Assembly: GCF_025989125.1 (NCBI RefSeq)
Contig: NZ_JAPDNR010000001.1
Location: forward strand, 806,001 to 870,000
DNA: 64,000 nucleotides
Reading direction: 5' to 3'
Origin: Chitinophaga nivalis
GTDB lineage: Bacteria; Bacteroidota; Bacteroidia; Chitinophagales; Chitinophagaceae
Shown here: piece after piece, positions 47,201 through 53,127 of the stretch
How positions within the stretch are numbered: the first letter of the stretch is position 1
Layout of the letters: every line of letters begins with the position of its first letter
Made by a program: the position numbers and the translations under genes
The notes under the pieces: model-generated
Told to the model about the DNA's origin: nothing
Database searches by the model: none
Seen by the model: the letters and a program-made list of their open reading frames with translations, nothing else

Positions 47201-49755
47201 TGGTGAAGGCTGTTTACAAGAGTGGTTCGGGTACGAATAGCCTCTCCTTCAGTTACACAGTACAACCGGGAGATATGGATATAGATGGTGTTGTATTGGG
47301 TACGCAGTTATCATTAAATGGAAGTACTCTGGTGGATATAGCCGGTAATGCAGCATCACTCACCCTGAATAACGTGGGTAATACCAGTGGTGTATTTGTG
47401 AATACCGCGCATCCAACCGTAACGTTAGCTACTACTGCGGTATCTCCTGTCAATAAAACATTTGCTGTAAATGCGACTTTCAGTGAAGTCGTAACAGGGC
47501 TTTCGTTCAATGATTTTGTGGTTTCAAATGCTACTTTGAGTAACCTGCAGACGACTGATGGTATCACCTACACGGTACAGGTAACACCTAATACCAATGG
47601 TTTGGTGAATATATCGTTGCCGGCAGATGTGGCCGTGAATATGGGTGGTAATGGTAATACAGCAGCTAATTCCCTTCAACTAACTGCAGACATCACCGCA
47701 CCGGTTATTACACAGGTACAGGTACCGGCTAATGGTTATTATAACGCAGCCAAGGTGCTGACCTTCTCCGTCCAATATAGTGAGCCGGTAATGGTTCATA
47801 CAGTAGGTGGTACACCATCATTGAACATCAACCTGGGTAGCGCAGTGGTGAAGGCTGTTTACAGCAGTGGTTCGGGTACAAACAACCTCTTGTTCAGTTA
47901 CACGGTACAACCCGGCGACCTGGATATGGATGGTATTGTATTGGTGCCGCAGTTGTTGTTAAATGGTGGTAGTATAGTGGATGTGGCGGGCAATGTGGCT
48001 ATTCTCACTTTGAATAATACAGGTAATACCAATAACATCTTTGTGAATACCGTACATCCGGCAGTTACGTTGTCTACTACTGCAGTATCCCCTGTCAACA
48101 AGGCTTTCATTGTAAATGTAGTTTTCAGCGAAGGGGTAACCGGTCTTTCATTAAATGATTTTGTTGTTTCAAATGCCACCTTGAGTAACCTGCAAACAAC
48201 AACGGGTAACACTACCTATACCCTATTGGTAACGCCGGCGGCAGATGGTAGTGTTAGTGTTGGATTGCCGGCAGATGCAGCTGTGAATATTGGTTTGAAC
48301 GGTAATCTTATTTCCAATGTGCTGGTTACCAGGGCAGATCTTACTGCCCCTGTTATTACTGCAGGGCAGGTGTTTAGTGTAAAAGGAAGAAGCCCGGCCG
48401 GACAGGTAGTGGGCACAGTCGCTGCTGTTGAAACAACCGGTATCCTGCAGCAATGGAAAATTACGCAGGATGGTGCAGGCGGCGCACTGGCGATAGATCC
48501 GGCTACCGGCGCTATTACTGTCAAAGATGTGACCATGCTGAACAGCAGGATGAATACGACAGTCACCTTACAGGTAAGTGTGAGCGATGGGCTTAATGTT
48601 AGTGTACCCGTTACAGTTAGTATCAAGGTATTATATGTGGCATTACCACCAACGGATTTGCTGCTGGATAACTATTCCATTAAGGAAAATAGTCCGGTGG
48701 GTACATTGGTGGGTAATCTGTCGGCTGTTACCGCAGACCCGGCGTCTACGGCATTTACCTACCAGTTGGTAGCAGGTGCCGGTAGTGATGATAACCACTT
48801 GTTTACTGTTACGGCGAATCAGCTTACCACGGCAGCAATATTGAACACCGCAAAACTGACGTATGCGATAAGGGTACGTGCCGCAGAGCCTACAGGACTA
48901 TTTGTTGAAAAGATGTTTACCATCAACTTATTGTTGGTAAATAAGGCGCCGGTAATGGACCCTGTTAAAGATCAGGCGATTTGCTATACGGATGATATGC
49001 AGCAAATAACGGTAACAGGGGTATCTCCTGTGGAAGATGGGCAAACGCTCTCCTTCGCGGTAATAGCAGACCGGCCTTATTTTAATAAGCTTACGATCAG
49101 TGCTGACGGGAAAATCAGTTACCAGCTGAAACCGGATGTAAGTGGTGTTGCGCGGATAACTGTTATTGTAAAAGATAATGGGGGGACTGCTCATGGCGGT
49201 GTTGATTCCTTACGCAGGACTTTCGCCTTAACTGTTCATAGTACGCCGGTGGTGTCCATTACCAGTGATAATGGTACTACTGTTTCGCGGGGAGATGTAG
49301 TCCGGCTGACTGCCAGTGGTGGCAAGACTTACAGCTGGGCGCCTGTTGCAGGGATCATTAGCGGGGAACAGCAAGCGGTATTAACCGTGCGGGCACAGCA
49401 AACAAATGTTTACCAGGTAACGGCCACCAGTGCCGTAGGATGTGCTGCTAAAGGGGAAATAACGATTCAGGTAACTGATGACTTTAAGATAGATGCCACC
49501 AATATCCTGACGCCTAATGGAGACGGGAAAAATGATAGATGGGTAGTCCGTAACCTGGACAGCTATCCGGACAACGAGGTGACGATCTATGATCGGTCTG
49601 GTCGTACGGTATTTCATCGCAGGAACTACAGCAATGATTGGGATGGTACCTTAAACGGGCATCCGCTGGCAGAAGGCACCTATTACTATATATTGCATAT
49701 AACAGGTAGTAATAAAACGGCTAAAGGCTTTATTACCATCATCAGGGATAAATAG
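38278..49755 (+). CDS. Giant Ig-repeat surface protein with type B T9SS domain
   Basis: 3825 residues. A signal peptide (about 1-24) is followed by fifteen tandem units of about 214 residues (roughly 139-3360). Each unit appears to hold two Ig-like domains: one with FSVQYSEPV, GTNSLSFSYTVQPGD and NGGTIVD; the other with VTLSTTAVSPVN, FSEVVTGLS, SLPADV and NGNTA (Big_12-like). After these come two cadherin-like domains, one with a YSIKENSPVGTLVG start, a VxP-type domain, an Ig/PKD-like domain with GDVVRLTASGGKTYSWAP, and a C-terminal type B sorting domain (about 3741-3825; ILTPNGDGKNDRW, VTIYDRSGRTVF, GTYYYIL). It is probably exported by the T9SS with the PorP/SprF partner and works in adhesion or motility. 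Confidence 0.92.
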   Translation: MKTYLRRYLTLSLLILTALAAKASPHRLTAAAKDTKPGTGRAGFNVALSTTASTIVANIPFDINIDFSEQINVVTAQAFTVTNGSVTRIKYIYGTRAIITVVPNGSGLFSIYVPANKITSPNGYGNISSNQLKMNITAAPYVSIVFLPAPRNYKLGERVDFTLRFTENVTVTGTPYVPVAVGALTRKAVYRSGSGTNDLIFSYTVAEDDLANELTLSNNLEMDGGAIKNAGGKDVALTFSYNIPSLQLRSGVNGVQPKATCSGATASNSRTATVTLTFNETISGLTTDDFQLDGVPGTVVESIGFTPPFGYVIVLKVPSPATGTLTFRLPANKVVNTAGNGNKASDPLLLTVNNTVLEVTGVEVPAARNYTTGDQIFFKVNFSDNVIVNQVGSAPYLPVTIGAKQVQVAYHTGSGGDNILFSYIIQPGDKDIDGIEVGPALLVAPAAIQHASGVQALPALHQVADTRQVQVNATQPQVDLSGPGYTIVKGPFTVLAVFSEDVTGFTASDVVLTNATAVITPESDVRNYFIEITPIDDGPVSVSIPADVAFNNGPNGNTASIQIDVVADLTPPVITQVDIPAAGKYGTTNTLDFTLHFSEDVVLRQQGGTPYLNIGIGGKTVAANLTAYDNNTMTFSYPIQDGDVDMDGIALENNLILGGARIQDNGGNKADLKLPVVDPAGILINTVRPSVVLSTTAPALINNPFTVLADFSEAVTGLTAASFLLTNCYVDNVTTSDNIHYVVEVSGQTNGAVQISLPQDAAVNSFSTGNTASNTLSFTADYRDPKPVTLDLPLSKTYGAGSTLLFKLHFNEPVVVASSGTPYLAINLEGKTVPALYTGGSGTNALTFTYTTQYGDQALSGISLGTGFSFGGGLVQDLAGNIAVTKLPVNNPGGIVINTIRPTVTLSAVWPLILKDPFTIKAVFSEVVTGFTAADLSLVNATADQLQTIDNITYTMVVTPSASGAVSIAVPADAAVNGLLNGNSASNQLSGMADITPPQITSVDVPANGYHHAGHTLSFTVHYSEVVEVNTLNGVPYLAVNMQGTTVRAMYTSGFGTNALTFSYTIQPGDMDMDGIAPDTQLSLNGAVINDVAGNLAPSALNNVPATTGVFVNTEHPTVTLSASAASPVNTAFTVTAVFSEVVTGLSSSDFTVSNATLSNLQTTDYITYTIQVSPAGDGAINIFLPADVAVNIGNNGNTAANSLHLFADVTAPVVGQVFVPVSGYYNATGVLDFIVWFSEQVTVNTGGGTPSLDITIGGAVVKALYKSGAGTNSLSFSYAVQPGDMDMDGIVLAAQLTLNGGAIVDVAGNAAILTLNSVGNTNNVFVNTVHPAVTLSTTAVSPVNRVFTVSAVFSEVVTGLSLSDFTALNASLSNLQTTDDITYTLEVTPVASGLINIFLPADVAENIGHNGNTAANTLQLAADVTAPVVTAVHVPANGYYNVTRPLNFSVEFSEPVTVSGTPSFEITVGNVVVNALYNGGSGTNSLSFSYAVQPGDMDLNGIELSALLSLNGGSIVDVAGNAALLTLNNAGNTSGIFVSTVHPTVTLSASPASPASSFIMNVTFSEDIKGISLSDFTVSNATLSDLQTKDNIKYTVQVTPAADGLVSISLPANVVENTGGNGNAASNQLQLTADITAPVVTQVGVPADGYYNAAKALNFSVQFSEPVTVNIGGGSRPYLDVTIGKSVVKAFYNSGSGTNSLSFSYTIQPGDMDLDGIALSAMLSLNGGRIVDVVGNVPVLTLNNVGNTNNIFVNTGSPVVTLSTTAVSPVNTAFTVSAVFSELVTGLSAGDFNASNATLSNLQTTDGITYTLLVTPAGDGVVSISLPAGAAENTGGNGNTSSNQLQLNVDVTAPVVTQVQVPANGYYNEAKVLTFSVQYSEPVIVDTGGGTPSLDIIIGASSVKALYSGGGTNSLSFSYTVQPGDMDIDGIALPAALSLNGGRIVDLAGNAAVRTLNNVGSTNGVFVNTAHPTVTLSTTAASPVNVAFTVSAVFSETVTGLSANDFIASNATLGNPQTADNITYTLLVTPSGDGLVSISLPADVVVNVAGNGNTAANTLQLTADVTAPVITQVQVPANGYYNEAKVLTFSVQYSEPVIVHTGGGTPSLEIIIGASAVKALYTSGTGTNNLSFSYTVQPGDMDMNGIALATQLSLNGGTIVDMAGNAAGLTLNNVGSTNGILVNTAHPTVTLSTTAVSPVKTAFDINVIFSEAVTGLSLTDFTVGNATLSNLHPIDNITYTVMVTPISDGPVSVSLPADVVVNIGNNGNTASNSLQLTADVTVPVVTQVQVPANGYYNAGKVLTFSVQYSEPVIVQTGGGTPSLAITMGGSVVKALYTGGSGTHDLSFSYTVQPGDLDMDGIALATQLTLNGGTIADMTGNVALLTLNNVGNTNGIFVNAVHPTVALSTAAVSPVKGAFTVNVVFSEAVTGLSVGDFIVSTNTTLSNLQTTDRIIYTLQVTPGADGLINLSLPANAAENIGSNGNTASNALKLTVDMTTPVVTRVQVPANGYYNVAKVLTFAVQYNKPVIVYTGGGTPSLAITMGRSVVKALYSSGSGTNSLLFSYTVQPGDLDMDGIVLGTQLSLNGGAISDAAGNVAGLTLNNAGNTNNIFVNTVHPAVTLSTTAVSPVNAPFTVSIVFSEAITGLSLTDFTVSNATLSNLQTTDRIIYTVQVTPATDGLVSISLPADVVENIGSNGNTASNVLKLTADMTAPVVTQVQVPANGYYNAGKVLTFSVQYSEPVIVHTGGGTPSLDIVIGSAVVKAVYSSGSGTNNLLFSYTVQPGDIDMNGIALGALNGGTIVDIAGNAASRTLNNVGNTSGVFVNTAHPAVTLTTTAVSPVNKTFAVNATFSEVVTGLSFNDFVVSNATLSKLQTTDNITYTVLVTPTADGLVNVSLPADVAVNIGGNGNTAANTLQLTADVTAPVVTQVQVPANGYYNVGKVLNFSVQYSEPVTVHMGGGVPSLNINLGSAVVKAVYKSGSGTNSLSFSYTVQPGDMDIDGVVLGTQLSLNGSTLVDIAGNAASLTLNNVGNTSGVFVNTAHPTVTLATTAVSPVNKTFAVNATFSEVVTGLSFNDFVVSNATLSNLQTTDGITYTVQVTPNTNGLVNISLPADVAVNMGGNGNTAANSLQLTADITAPVITQVQVPANGYYNAAKVLTFSVQYSEPVMVHTVGGTPSLNINLGSAVVKAVYSSGSGTNNLLFSYTVQPGDLDMDGIVLVPQLLLNGGSIVDVAGNVAILTLNNTGNTNNIFVNTVHPAVTLSTTAVSPVNKAFIVNVVFSEGVTGLSLNDFVVSNATLSNLQTTTGNTTYTLLVTPAADGSVSVGLPADAAVNIGLNGNLISNVLVTRADLTAPVITAGQVFSVKGRSPAGQVVGTVAAVETTGILQQWKITQDGAGGALAIDPATGAITVKDVTMLNSRMNTTVTLQVSVSDGLNVSVPVTVSIKVLYVALPPTDLLLDNYSIKENSPVGTLVGNLSAVTADPASTAFTYQLVAGAGSDDNHLFTVTANQLTTAAILNTAKLTYAIRVRAAEPTGLFVEKMFTINLLLVNKAPVMDPVKDQAICYTDDMQQITVTGVSPVEDGQTLSFAVIADRPYFNKLTISADGKISYQLKPDVSGVARITVIVKDNGGTAHGGVDSLRRTFALTVHSTPVVSITSDNGTTVSRGDVVRLTASGGKTYSWAPVAGIISGEQQAVLTVRAQQTNVYQVTATSAVGCAAKGEITIQVTDDFKIDATNILTPNGDGKNDRWVVRNLDSYPDNEVTIYDRSGRTVFHRRNYSNDWDGTLNGHPLAEGTYYYILHITGSNKTAKGFITIIRDK
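38692..48350 (+). repeat. Fifteen tandem units of about 645 bp in the giant gene
   Basis: Unit starts fall near 38692, 39343, 39985, 40630, 41266, 41911, 42553, 43189, 43834, 44479, 45124, 45769, 46411, 47053 and 47698, mostly 636-645 bases apart. Units 1-5 are divergent; units 9-15 share long nearly identical stretches at DNA level. One unit near 46660 lacks three codons, giving a 636-base period. Confidence 0.85.
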
Positions 49756-49776
49756 CCGAATACACTTTGTAATAGC

Positions 49777-49816
49777 ACCCCGGTAAGTTGTAACAGCCAA
49801 CTTGCCGGGGTTTTTG
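49777..49816 (+). terminator. Intrinsic terminator of the giant gene
   Basis: A 14-bp GC-rich stem (49777-49790 / 49798-49811, one G-T pair) followed by TTTTT, 21 bases after the stop. Confidence 0.9.
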
Positions 49817-50119
49817 TTTGGATAAGGTTTGGCCGGTTGTGTAGTGTTCGTGCTGCATGGTATCCGGATTACAGGCTGTAGTGCGCGTCGCTGCCAAGCG
49901 AAACCCCGGCTATGATTAGCCGGAGGGTTCGGTCATATGTCTAAATTATAAATTGATATCTTATACTGTTGAAGGCAATATGATGTTGTGGTTATCAGAA
50001 AGAAAATGCCCGGCAGCCAGGAATAGCGCTGGGGTATCGATCTTGAAAAAGAAATTGAATCAGGTCGTCATTATCTTCCCTTATTTTATCTATCATTTTA
50101 TCAGCGTGTCACAAAGCAC
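49817..50119. other. Gene-free stretch with a small hairpin
   Basis: CCGGCTA and TAGCCGG (49906-49912 / 49917-49923) form a hairpin. A 62-codon open frame at 49953-50141 has no coding look. Nothing else was recognised. Confidence 0.5.
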
Positions 50120-50392
50120 TCAGGGAGTATTTGAACTATAACTATAGCTTTGAAAGGTAGCACCTGCACCGATGTTGCCGGTATGTACATACATGTTGTA
50201 AGCGCCGTCTGCAATGACCACGCTGCAGGTGGCAGTAGGATCTATAGATCTGAAATACCTCGCTCCTATCTGCTGTGCTTTTTTCTCCAGTTCTCTCCGC
50301 TCTTCAGCGGTGTATAATAGTGGGATGGGGGGTAGTTTTTCAAACACATTGGTAAAAACCACCGTTTTATGAAACTCTTTTATACTTTTCAT
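50120..50392 (-). CDS. Small protein of unknown function
   Basis: 90 residues. A charged helix (TAEERRELEKKAQQIGARYF) follows an amphipathic N-terminus, and a small-residue C-terminus ends in a Ser/Tyr-rich tail with a terminal Pro. One Cys (residue 56). No family is recognised. It lies about 150 bases below the candidate structured RNA at 50541-50697 on the same strand and may be controlled by it if transcription reads through. A leader-like first half and variable tail would also suit a secreted peptide precursor, but no processing site is clear. Confidence 0.5.
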   Translation of the reverse strand: MKSIKEFHKTVVFTNVFEKLPPIPLLYTAEERRELEKKAQQIGARYFRSIDPTATCSVVIADGAYNMYVHTGNIGAGATFQSYSYSSNTP

Positions 50393-50540
50393 AGCAAGAT
50401 TGGGCGTCGTTTACGGATACGTTAGTTTTCATCCGGCAGGATGCAGGGTTGAATACCCGATACAGGAGCCGGTTGCCGGCAGATCCTGTCTGTAATAATG
50501 GTTATTGATGTGTTGACGCTCCGGAGCCTTTTAAAGATAT

Positions 50541-50697
50541 AAAAAAGGCGCAGGGCTCAACTTGCAGTCCGTGTAGCTTGGCGGCCCCGGGTACATGCAA
50601 GCGAGCCTGCGCCATAAGGTGCAGGCATCGCCTTCATTATCTCAGGGCCGCCAAGCTACATGAGATAAGATCGATGACAATGCGATCAATAAGTTAG
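50541..50697 (-). ncRNA. Candidate structured noncoding RNA or attenuator, no known family
   Basis: Read on the minus strand: a TAGATTTG promoter box (50710-50703), then hairpin GATCG/CGATC (50687-50683 / 50673-50669), hairpin TTATCTCA/TGAGATAA (50668-50661 / 50644-50637) with a 16-base loop, and a long terminator-like stem (50613-50596 with 50566-50547) followed by six T (50546-50541). The 16-base loop (50660-50645) is perfectly complementary to 50587-50572 in the loop of the terminator stem. A further pairing, GCCTGC with GCAGGC (50626-50621 / 50610-50605), would compete with the terminator stem. It is GC-rich in AT-rich surroundings. Either a small RNA gene or a leader of the 90-residue protein gene. 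Confidence 0.6.
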
Positions 50698-50702
50698 AAT
50701 CG

Positions 50703-50710
50703 CAAATCTA
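50703..50710 (-). promoter_or_regulatory. -7 box for the candidate ncRNA
   Basis: TAGATTTG on the minus strand matches TAnnTTTG exactly. A TTTA lies 21 bases upstream where a -33 TTTG is expected. Confidence 0.55.
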
Positions 50711-50823
50711 ATTTTTTTATAGAAATTATATTAAACAGATTAATATATTAAAAATCAATCTGTTATTTAATTTATCAGAGAAATTTGGTGCTTTTTTTGT
50801 TTATAAAGATAGTCTTTTTTCTT

Positions 50824-50854
50824 CAATTAGGGTTTTATCCCTAATTGATATTTG
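50824..50854 (+). promoter_or_regulatory. Operator-like dyad and promoter of the XRE gene
   Basis: CAATTAGGG and CCCTAATTG (50824-50832 / 50839-50847) form a perfect dyad with a 6-base spacer. A near-consensus -7 box GATATTTG (50847-50854) starts at its last base. Bound protein would block the promoter, fitting self-repression by the XRE protein. Confidence 0.55.
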
Positions 50855-50885
50855 AAAAATCATTCCACTTTCCCCCTCAGGGAAT

Positions 50886-51116
50886 ATGGAAGAAATAAAT
50901 GAAATAGCGTTATTAAAGGAACTAGGAGCAAGCCTCAGGAAAACGAGGACGCAAAAGGGATATACTTTACTTCAGATAGAAGCCTGGAGTGGTATAGATA
51001 AAAGTGATGTGAGTAAAATCGAACGAGGTAAAATTAACCCTACCTATTCGACGCTCATTAAACTATGCGTTGCACTCGAAGAACCGCTATACAAGGTATT
51101 GCAGGTAAAAGGCTGA
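50886..51116 (+). CDS. XRE-family DNA-binding protein
   Basis: 76 residues, nearly all one HTH_3 domain: LLKELGASLRKTRTQKGYTL, then LQIEAWSGIDKSDVSKIERG and NPTYSTLIKLCVALEEPL. It has the size of a stand-alone Cro/C-protein-like repressor. A perfect dyad overlaps its promoter 31-62 bases upstream. No methylase, toxin or integrase gene is adjacent, so its partner, if any, is not clear. Confidence 0.85.
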   Translation: MEEINEIALLKELGASLRKTRTQKGYTLLQIEAWSGIDKSDVSKIERGKINPTYSTLIKLCVALEEPLYKVLQVKG

Positions 51117-51331
51117 TACCGTAACCCATACAGCTGCCTGGCAAAACAACGATGTGCTTTCCCTGCTCCACCCTCTCCTGCCAGCTATATAAACAAATGC
51201 GGGAAGAAACAGGTAAATCTGTTCTGCTGTTTATTAGCACTGCCGGAAGTTAATTTAGTAAAGCCTGCCGGCCTGTATATTCGTAACCTTTTAGCCTGGT
51301 ATTCCGATTCCATCACTTCTATATTTATTGT

Positions 51332-51511
51332 ATGAAAAAACACACGTTTACCGGTAAAAAACTGAACAGAAATGAAATGAAAACCGTCCTGGGTGGCCAG
51401 GCGAAAATTATATGTCCACGTGTAATCTGTGGCTCCCTGCTGGCCGGATTGGAATGTGTACTCCAGGGATGCCGTTGTGCTACCGACAATAGCTGTATTC
51501 CCAATTCATGA
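51332..51511 (+). CDS. Double-glycine-leader Cys-rich peptide precursor
   Basis: 59 residues. The leader MKKHTFTGKKLNRNEMKTVL ends in G21-G22, the pattern of the Bacteroidota 'GG' natural-product precursor family (TIGR04149-like). The core of 37 residues after GG has six Cys (C28, C33, C42, C47, C49, C55), including VICGSLLAGLECVLQGCRC. It could be a bacteriocin or a RiPP with disulfides or thioether rings, cut and exported by a peptidase-containing ABC transporter. No such transporter or modifying enzyme is in the window. A hairpin follows the stop. Confidence 0.7.
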   Translation: MKKHTFTGKKLNRNEMKTVLGGQAKIICPRVICGSLLAGLECVLQGCRCATDNSCIPNS

Positions 51512-51549
51512 ACAAAGCCTTACATGAATTAACGTACATGCATATACGA

Positions 51550-51582
51550 TATATGAAAAAGGCATACACCTTTCGTCATATA
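51550..51582 (+). terminator. Hairpin after the peptide precursor
   Basis: TATATGA (51550-51556) pairs with TCATATA (51576-51582), with inner AAAGG/CCTTT. It lies 38 bases after the stop; no long T-run follows. Confidence 0.5.
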
Positions 51583-51621
51583 TAATAAACCCCGACCTTG
51601 AAAGGCCGCGGTATTGCGTAT

Positions 51622-51903
51622 TTACATGTTAATTTTATGTGGGTCGTTCGTGTATACTGTAGCAGATAACGTGCTGCTGTTATTGATTTTCATACGGTGT
51701 TGCTGCACCGTGGCAGATATCCATATGGATATCAATGCCATCAATACCAGTACTATTATCAACAACCGGCACAGTTGTTTATACATGCTGAGCTGCACTT
51801 GCATTTGTATATGGGCACGCGCTTCTGCCGCTGTAACAGCCAGTTTCAGCGAGTATCGATGCGTTTCAAGGCTTACGGTATCTTTTGTATATACATTACT
51901 CAT
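51622..51903 (-). CDS. Small membrane protein, unknown
   Basis: 93 residues from the ATG at 51903. A polar N-terminal helix with EAR AHIQMQ-type heptads (about 5-45) leads to one strong membrane segment (LCRLLIIVLVLMALISIWIS, about 49-68) and a polar tail of 25 residues. No family is recognised. Codon use is unremarkable. Support is the clear membrane segment and the absence of another gene here. Confidence 0.4.
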   Translation of the reverse strand: MSNVYTKDTVSLETHRYSLKLAVTAAEARAHIQMQVQLSMYKQLCRLLIIVLVLMALISIWISATVQQHRMKINNSSTLSATVYTNDPHKINM

Positions 51904-52031
51904 GATGGTTACTTTGATAATTAAAAGCACGGTACCAGGAATAGTACCGGGGTTATATGATAAAACTAGCGTGATGTAGTTTTGTCTGCTGTAAGGGTAT
52001 CGTTAAGCCCCTTTATCATACAGGGATAATA

Positions 52032-52211
52032 TTACATGGAGGCCGGGTATGTCCGCCAAACCGCAACTATATGGTAACCGCCGCTTCCATACAGGAGCGC
52101 GGGGTTATAACAGACCTCACCTCCGGATTGATCCGGACAGTGCGTCATTCCTATAGCAGTGATGTTACTGGCAGTTTCCCGGTTATCAGATAATGTTTTC
52201 ATTTTCTGCAT
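52032..52211 (-). CDS. Possible short peptide gene
   Basis: 59 residues from the ATG at 52211 (a longer frame begins at 52250). The N-terminus is polar (MQKMKTLSDNRETASNITA), and the rest has two Cys and many Gly, Tyr and aromatic residues. No family. It precedes the small membrane protein on the same strand. The evidence for coding is weak. Confidence 0.25.
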   Translation of the reverse strand: MQKMKTLSDNRETASNITAIGMTHCPDQSGGEVCYNPALLYGSGGYHIVAVWRTYPASM

Positions 52212-52582
52212 GTTTAGGATAATGGTTATAAGAGATGTTCCTTCTCCCAAAACAGGATGACAGGCGGAAGGAAAGGACTTTCAGGAGCAGGCATCCATAA
52301 CACATTATTTACTGCCAGGCAGTAATAAACTTAAGATACCCGGAGGCACCATACGCGTGCTATATTGCTTTTGTAATATTCTCACATTTGAAACAGCATC
52401 TAAAACAACAGGTGATATGCTGTATGGAGGTGGCTGATACAGCTCCTTAAAATTCCCGTTGAATAAAAATAAATAAAAAAATGCTATTAATGATAAGCAA
52501 AATAGTATTATCTGTAACCATTTTGCTTATCATTAATAACCAATTTGTTACATATTTGTTATTTTATGCTATTTTTCTAAAC
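52212..52582. other. Gene-free stretch upstream of the small DNA-binding protein
   Basis: It holds TACTGCC/GGCAGTA (52310-52316 / 52318-52324) and the 19-bp inverted repeat listed separately. An open frame from 52481 would read through that repeat and is not accepted as coding. Confidence 0.5.
52485..52538. promoter_or_regulatory. 19-bp perfect inverted repeat upstream of a small DNA-binding gene
   Basis: Arms 52485-52503 and 52520-52538 (TATTAATGATAAGCAAAAT and its complement) are separated by 16 bases. A near-consensus -7 box CATATTTG (52551-52558) follows 12 bases later, and the ATG is at 52583. Operator or cruciform-forming element. Confidence 0.6.
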
Positions 52583-52864
52583 ATGGATAAGGATAAGCGA
52601 TACAAGACCATTAAGCGGCTAATAGAAAATAGCAGCAATGTTGAGTTTCACAGTATTTTCGACATTGTTCCGCCATCAACTGTAGCCCGGCACATGGGAC
52701 TCAACTATAATAACTTTACGAATAAACTAAAAGATTGCAGCCGTTTTACCATCAAGGAAATTACCAAACTATCGGAGTTAATAGGCCTAAACGAAATCGT
52801 CATTGCAACATTGATTATTAACGCGAACAACATACAGAAAAAGAAAAAACAAACTTCAGCCTGA
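52583..52864 (+). CDS. Small HTH-type DNA-binding protein
   Basis: 93 residues from the ATG at 52583. The middle (about 28-75) reads as a helix-turn-helix: PPSTVARHMGLNYNNFTNKL, then DCSRFTIKEITKLSELIGL, the pattern of phage and plasmid Cro-like proteins in Bacteroidota. The C-terminus is a Lys-rich tail. It is AT-rich. A 19-bp inverted repeat 45 bases upstream is a likely target. Confidence 0.7.
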   Translation: MDKDKRYKTIKRLIENSSNVEFHSIFDIVPPSTVARHMGLNYNNFTNKLKDCSRFTIKEITKLSELIGLNEIVIATLIINANNIQKKKKQTSA

Positions 52865-53127
52865 GTACCACGACTCAACTTTCTGCATACTTCATTTATA
52901 ACCCGCAGCATTCTAATCACCTGTTTACTACTATTACTACTGTTAATGTATGTCCACGACCTGATGGTATGCCTGGCATATGGCTATATGCAATGGGATC
53001 GTCGTGTAGGCATGACTGTGCATATTAAGTCGTGAAAGAACCAGTGGATACAACAGCTATCAGATAAATGAACAGGATGACAACAGCTGTATGGGACGGT
53101 TATCCCATCATCTTTTAAACAGATGGG

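Noticed and set aside
41475..48212. A ladder of minus-strand open frames about every 645 bases within the giant gene
   Set aside because: They mirror the repeat units of the plus-strand gene; the spacing equals the repeat period and the translations have no domain features.
38692..48350. CRISPR-like repeat array
   Set aside because: Units are about 645 bp, in frame, and code for Ig-like domains; there are no short repeats with spacers or cas genes.
49902..49929. Terminator of the 90-residue protein gene
   Set aside because: The hairpin is about 190 bases past the stop and lacks a T-run on the minus strand.
49953..50141. Plus-strand open frame of 62 codons
   Set aside because: No family, no promoter box, and it overlaps the end of the better-supported minus-strand gene.
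50541..50697. Retron msr-msd RNA
   Set aside because: It has nested inverted repeats but no reverse transcriptase gene is near, and it ends in an ordinary U-tailed terminator.
52481..52582. Longer start of the small HTH protein with a membrane-like N-terminus
   Set aside because: The extension is encoded by the perfect inverted repeat and AT-rich promoter DNA; the ATG at 52583 gives a normal small HTH protein with a -7 box 25 bases upstream.
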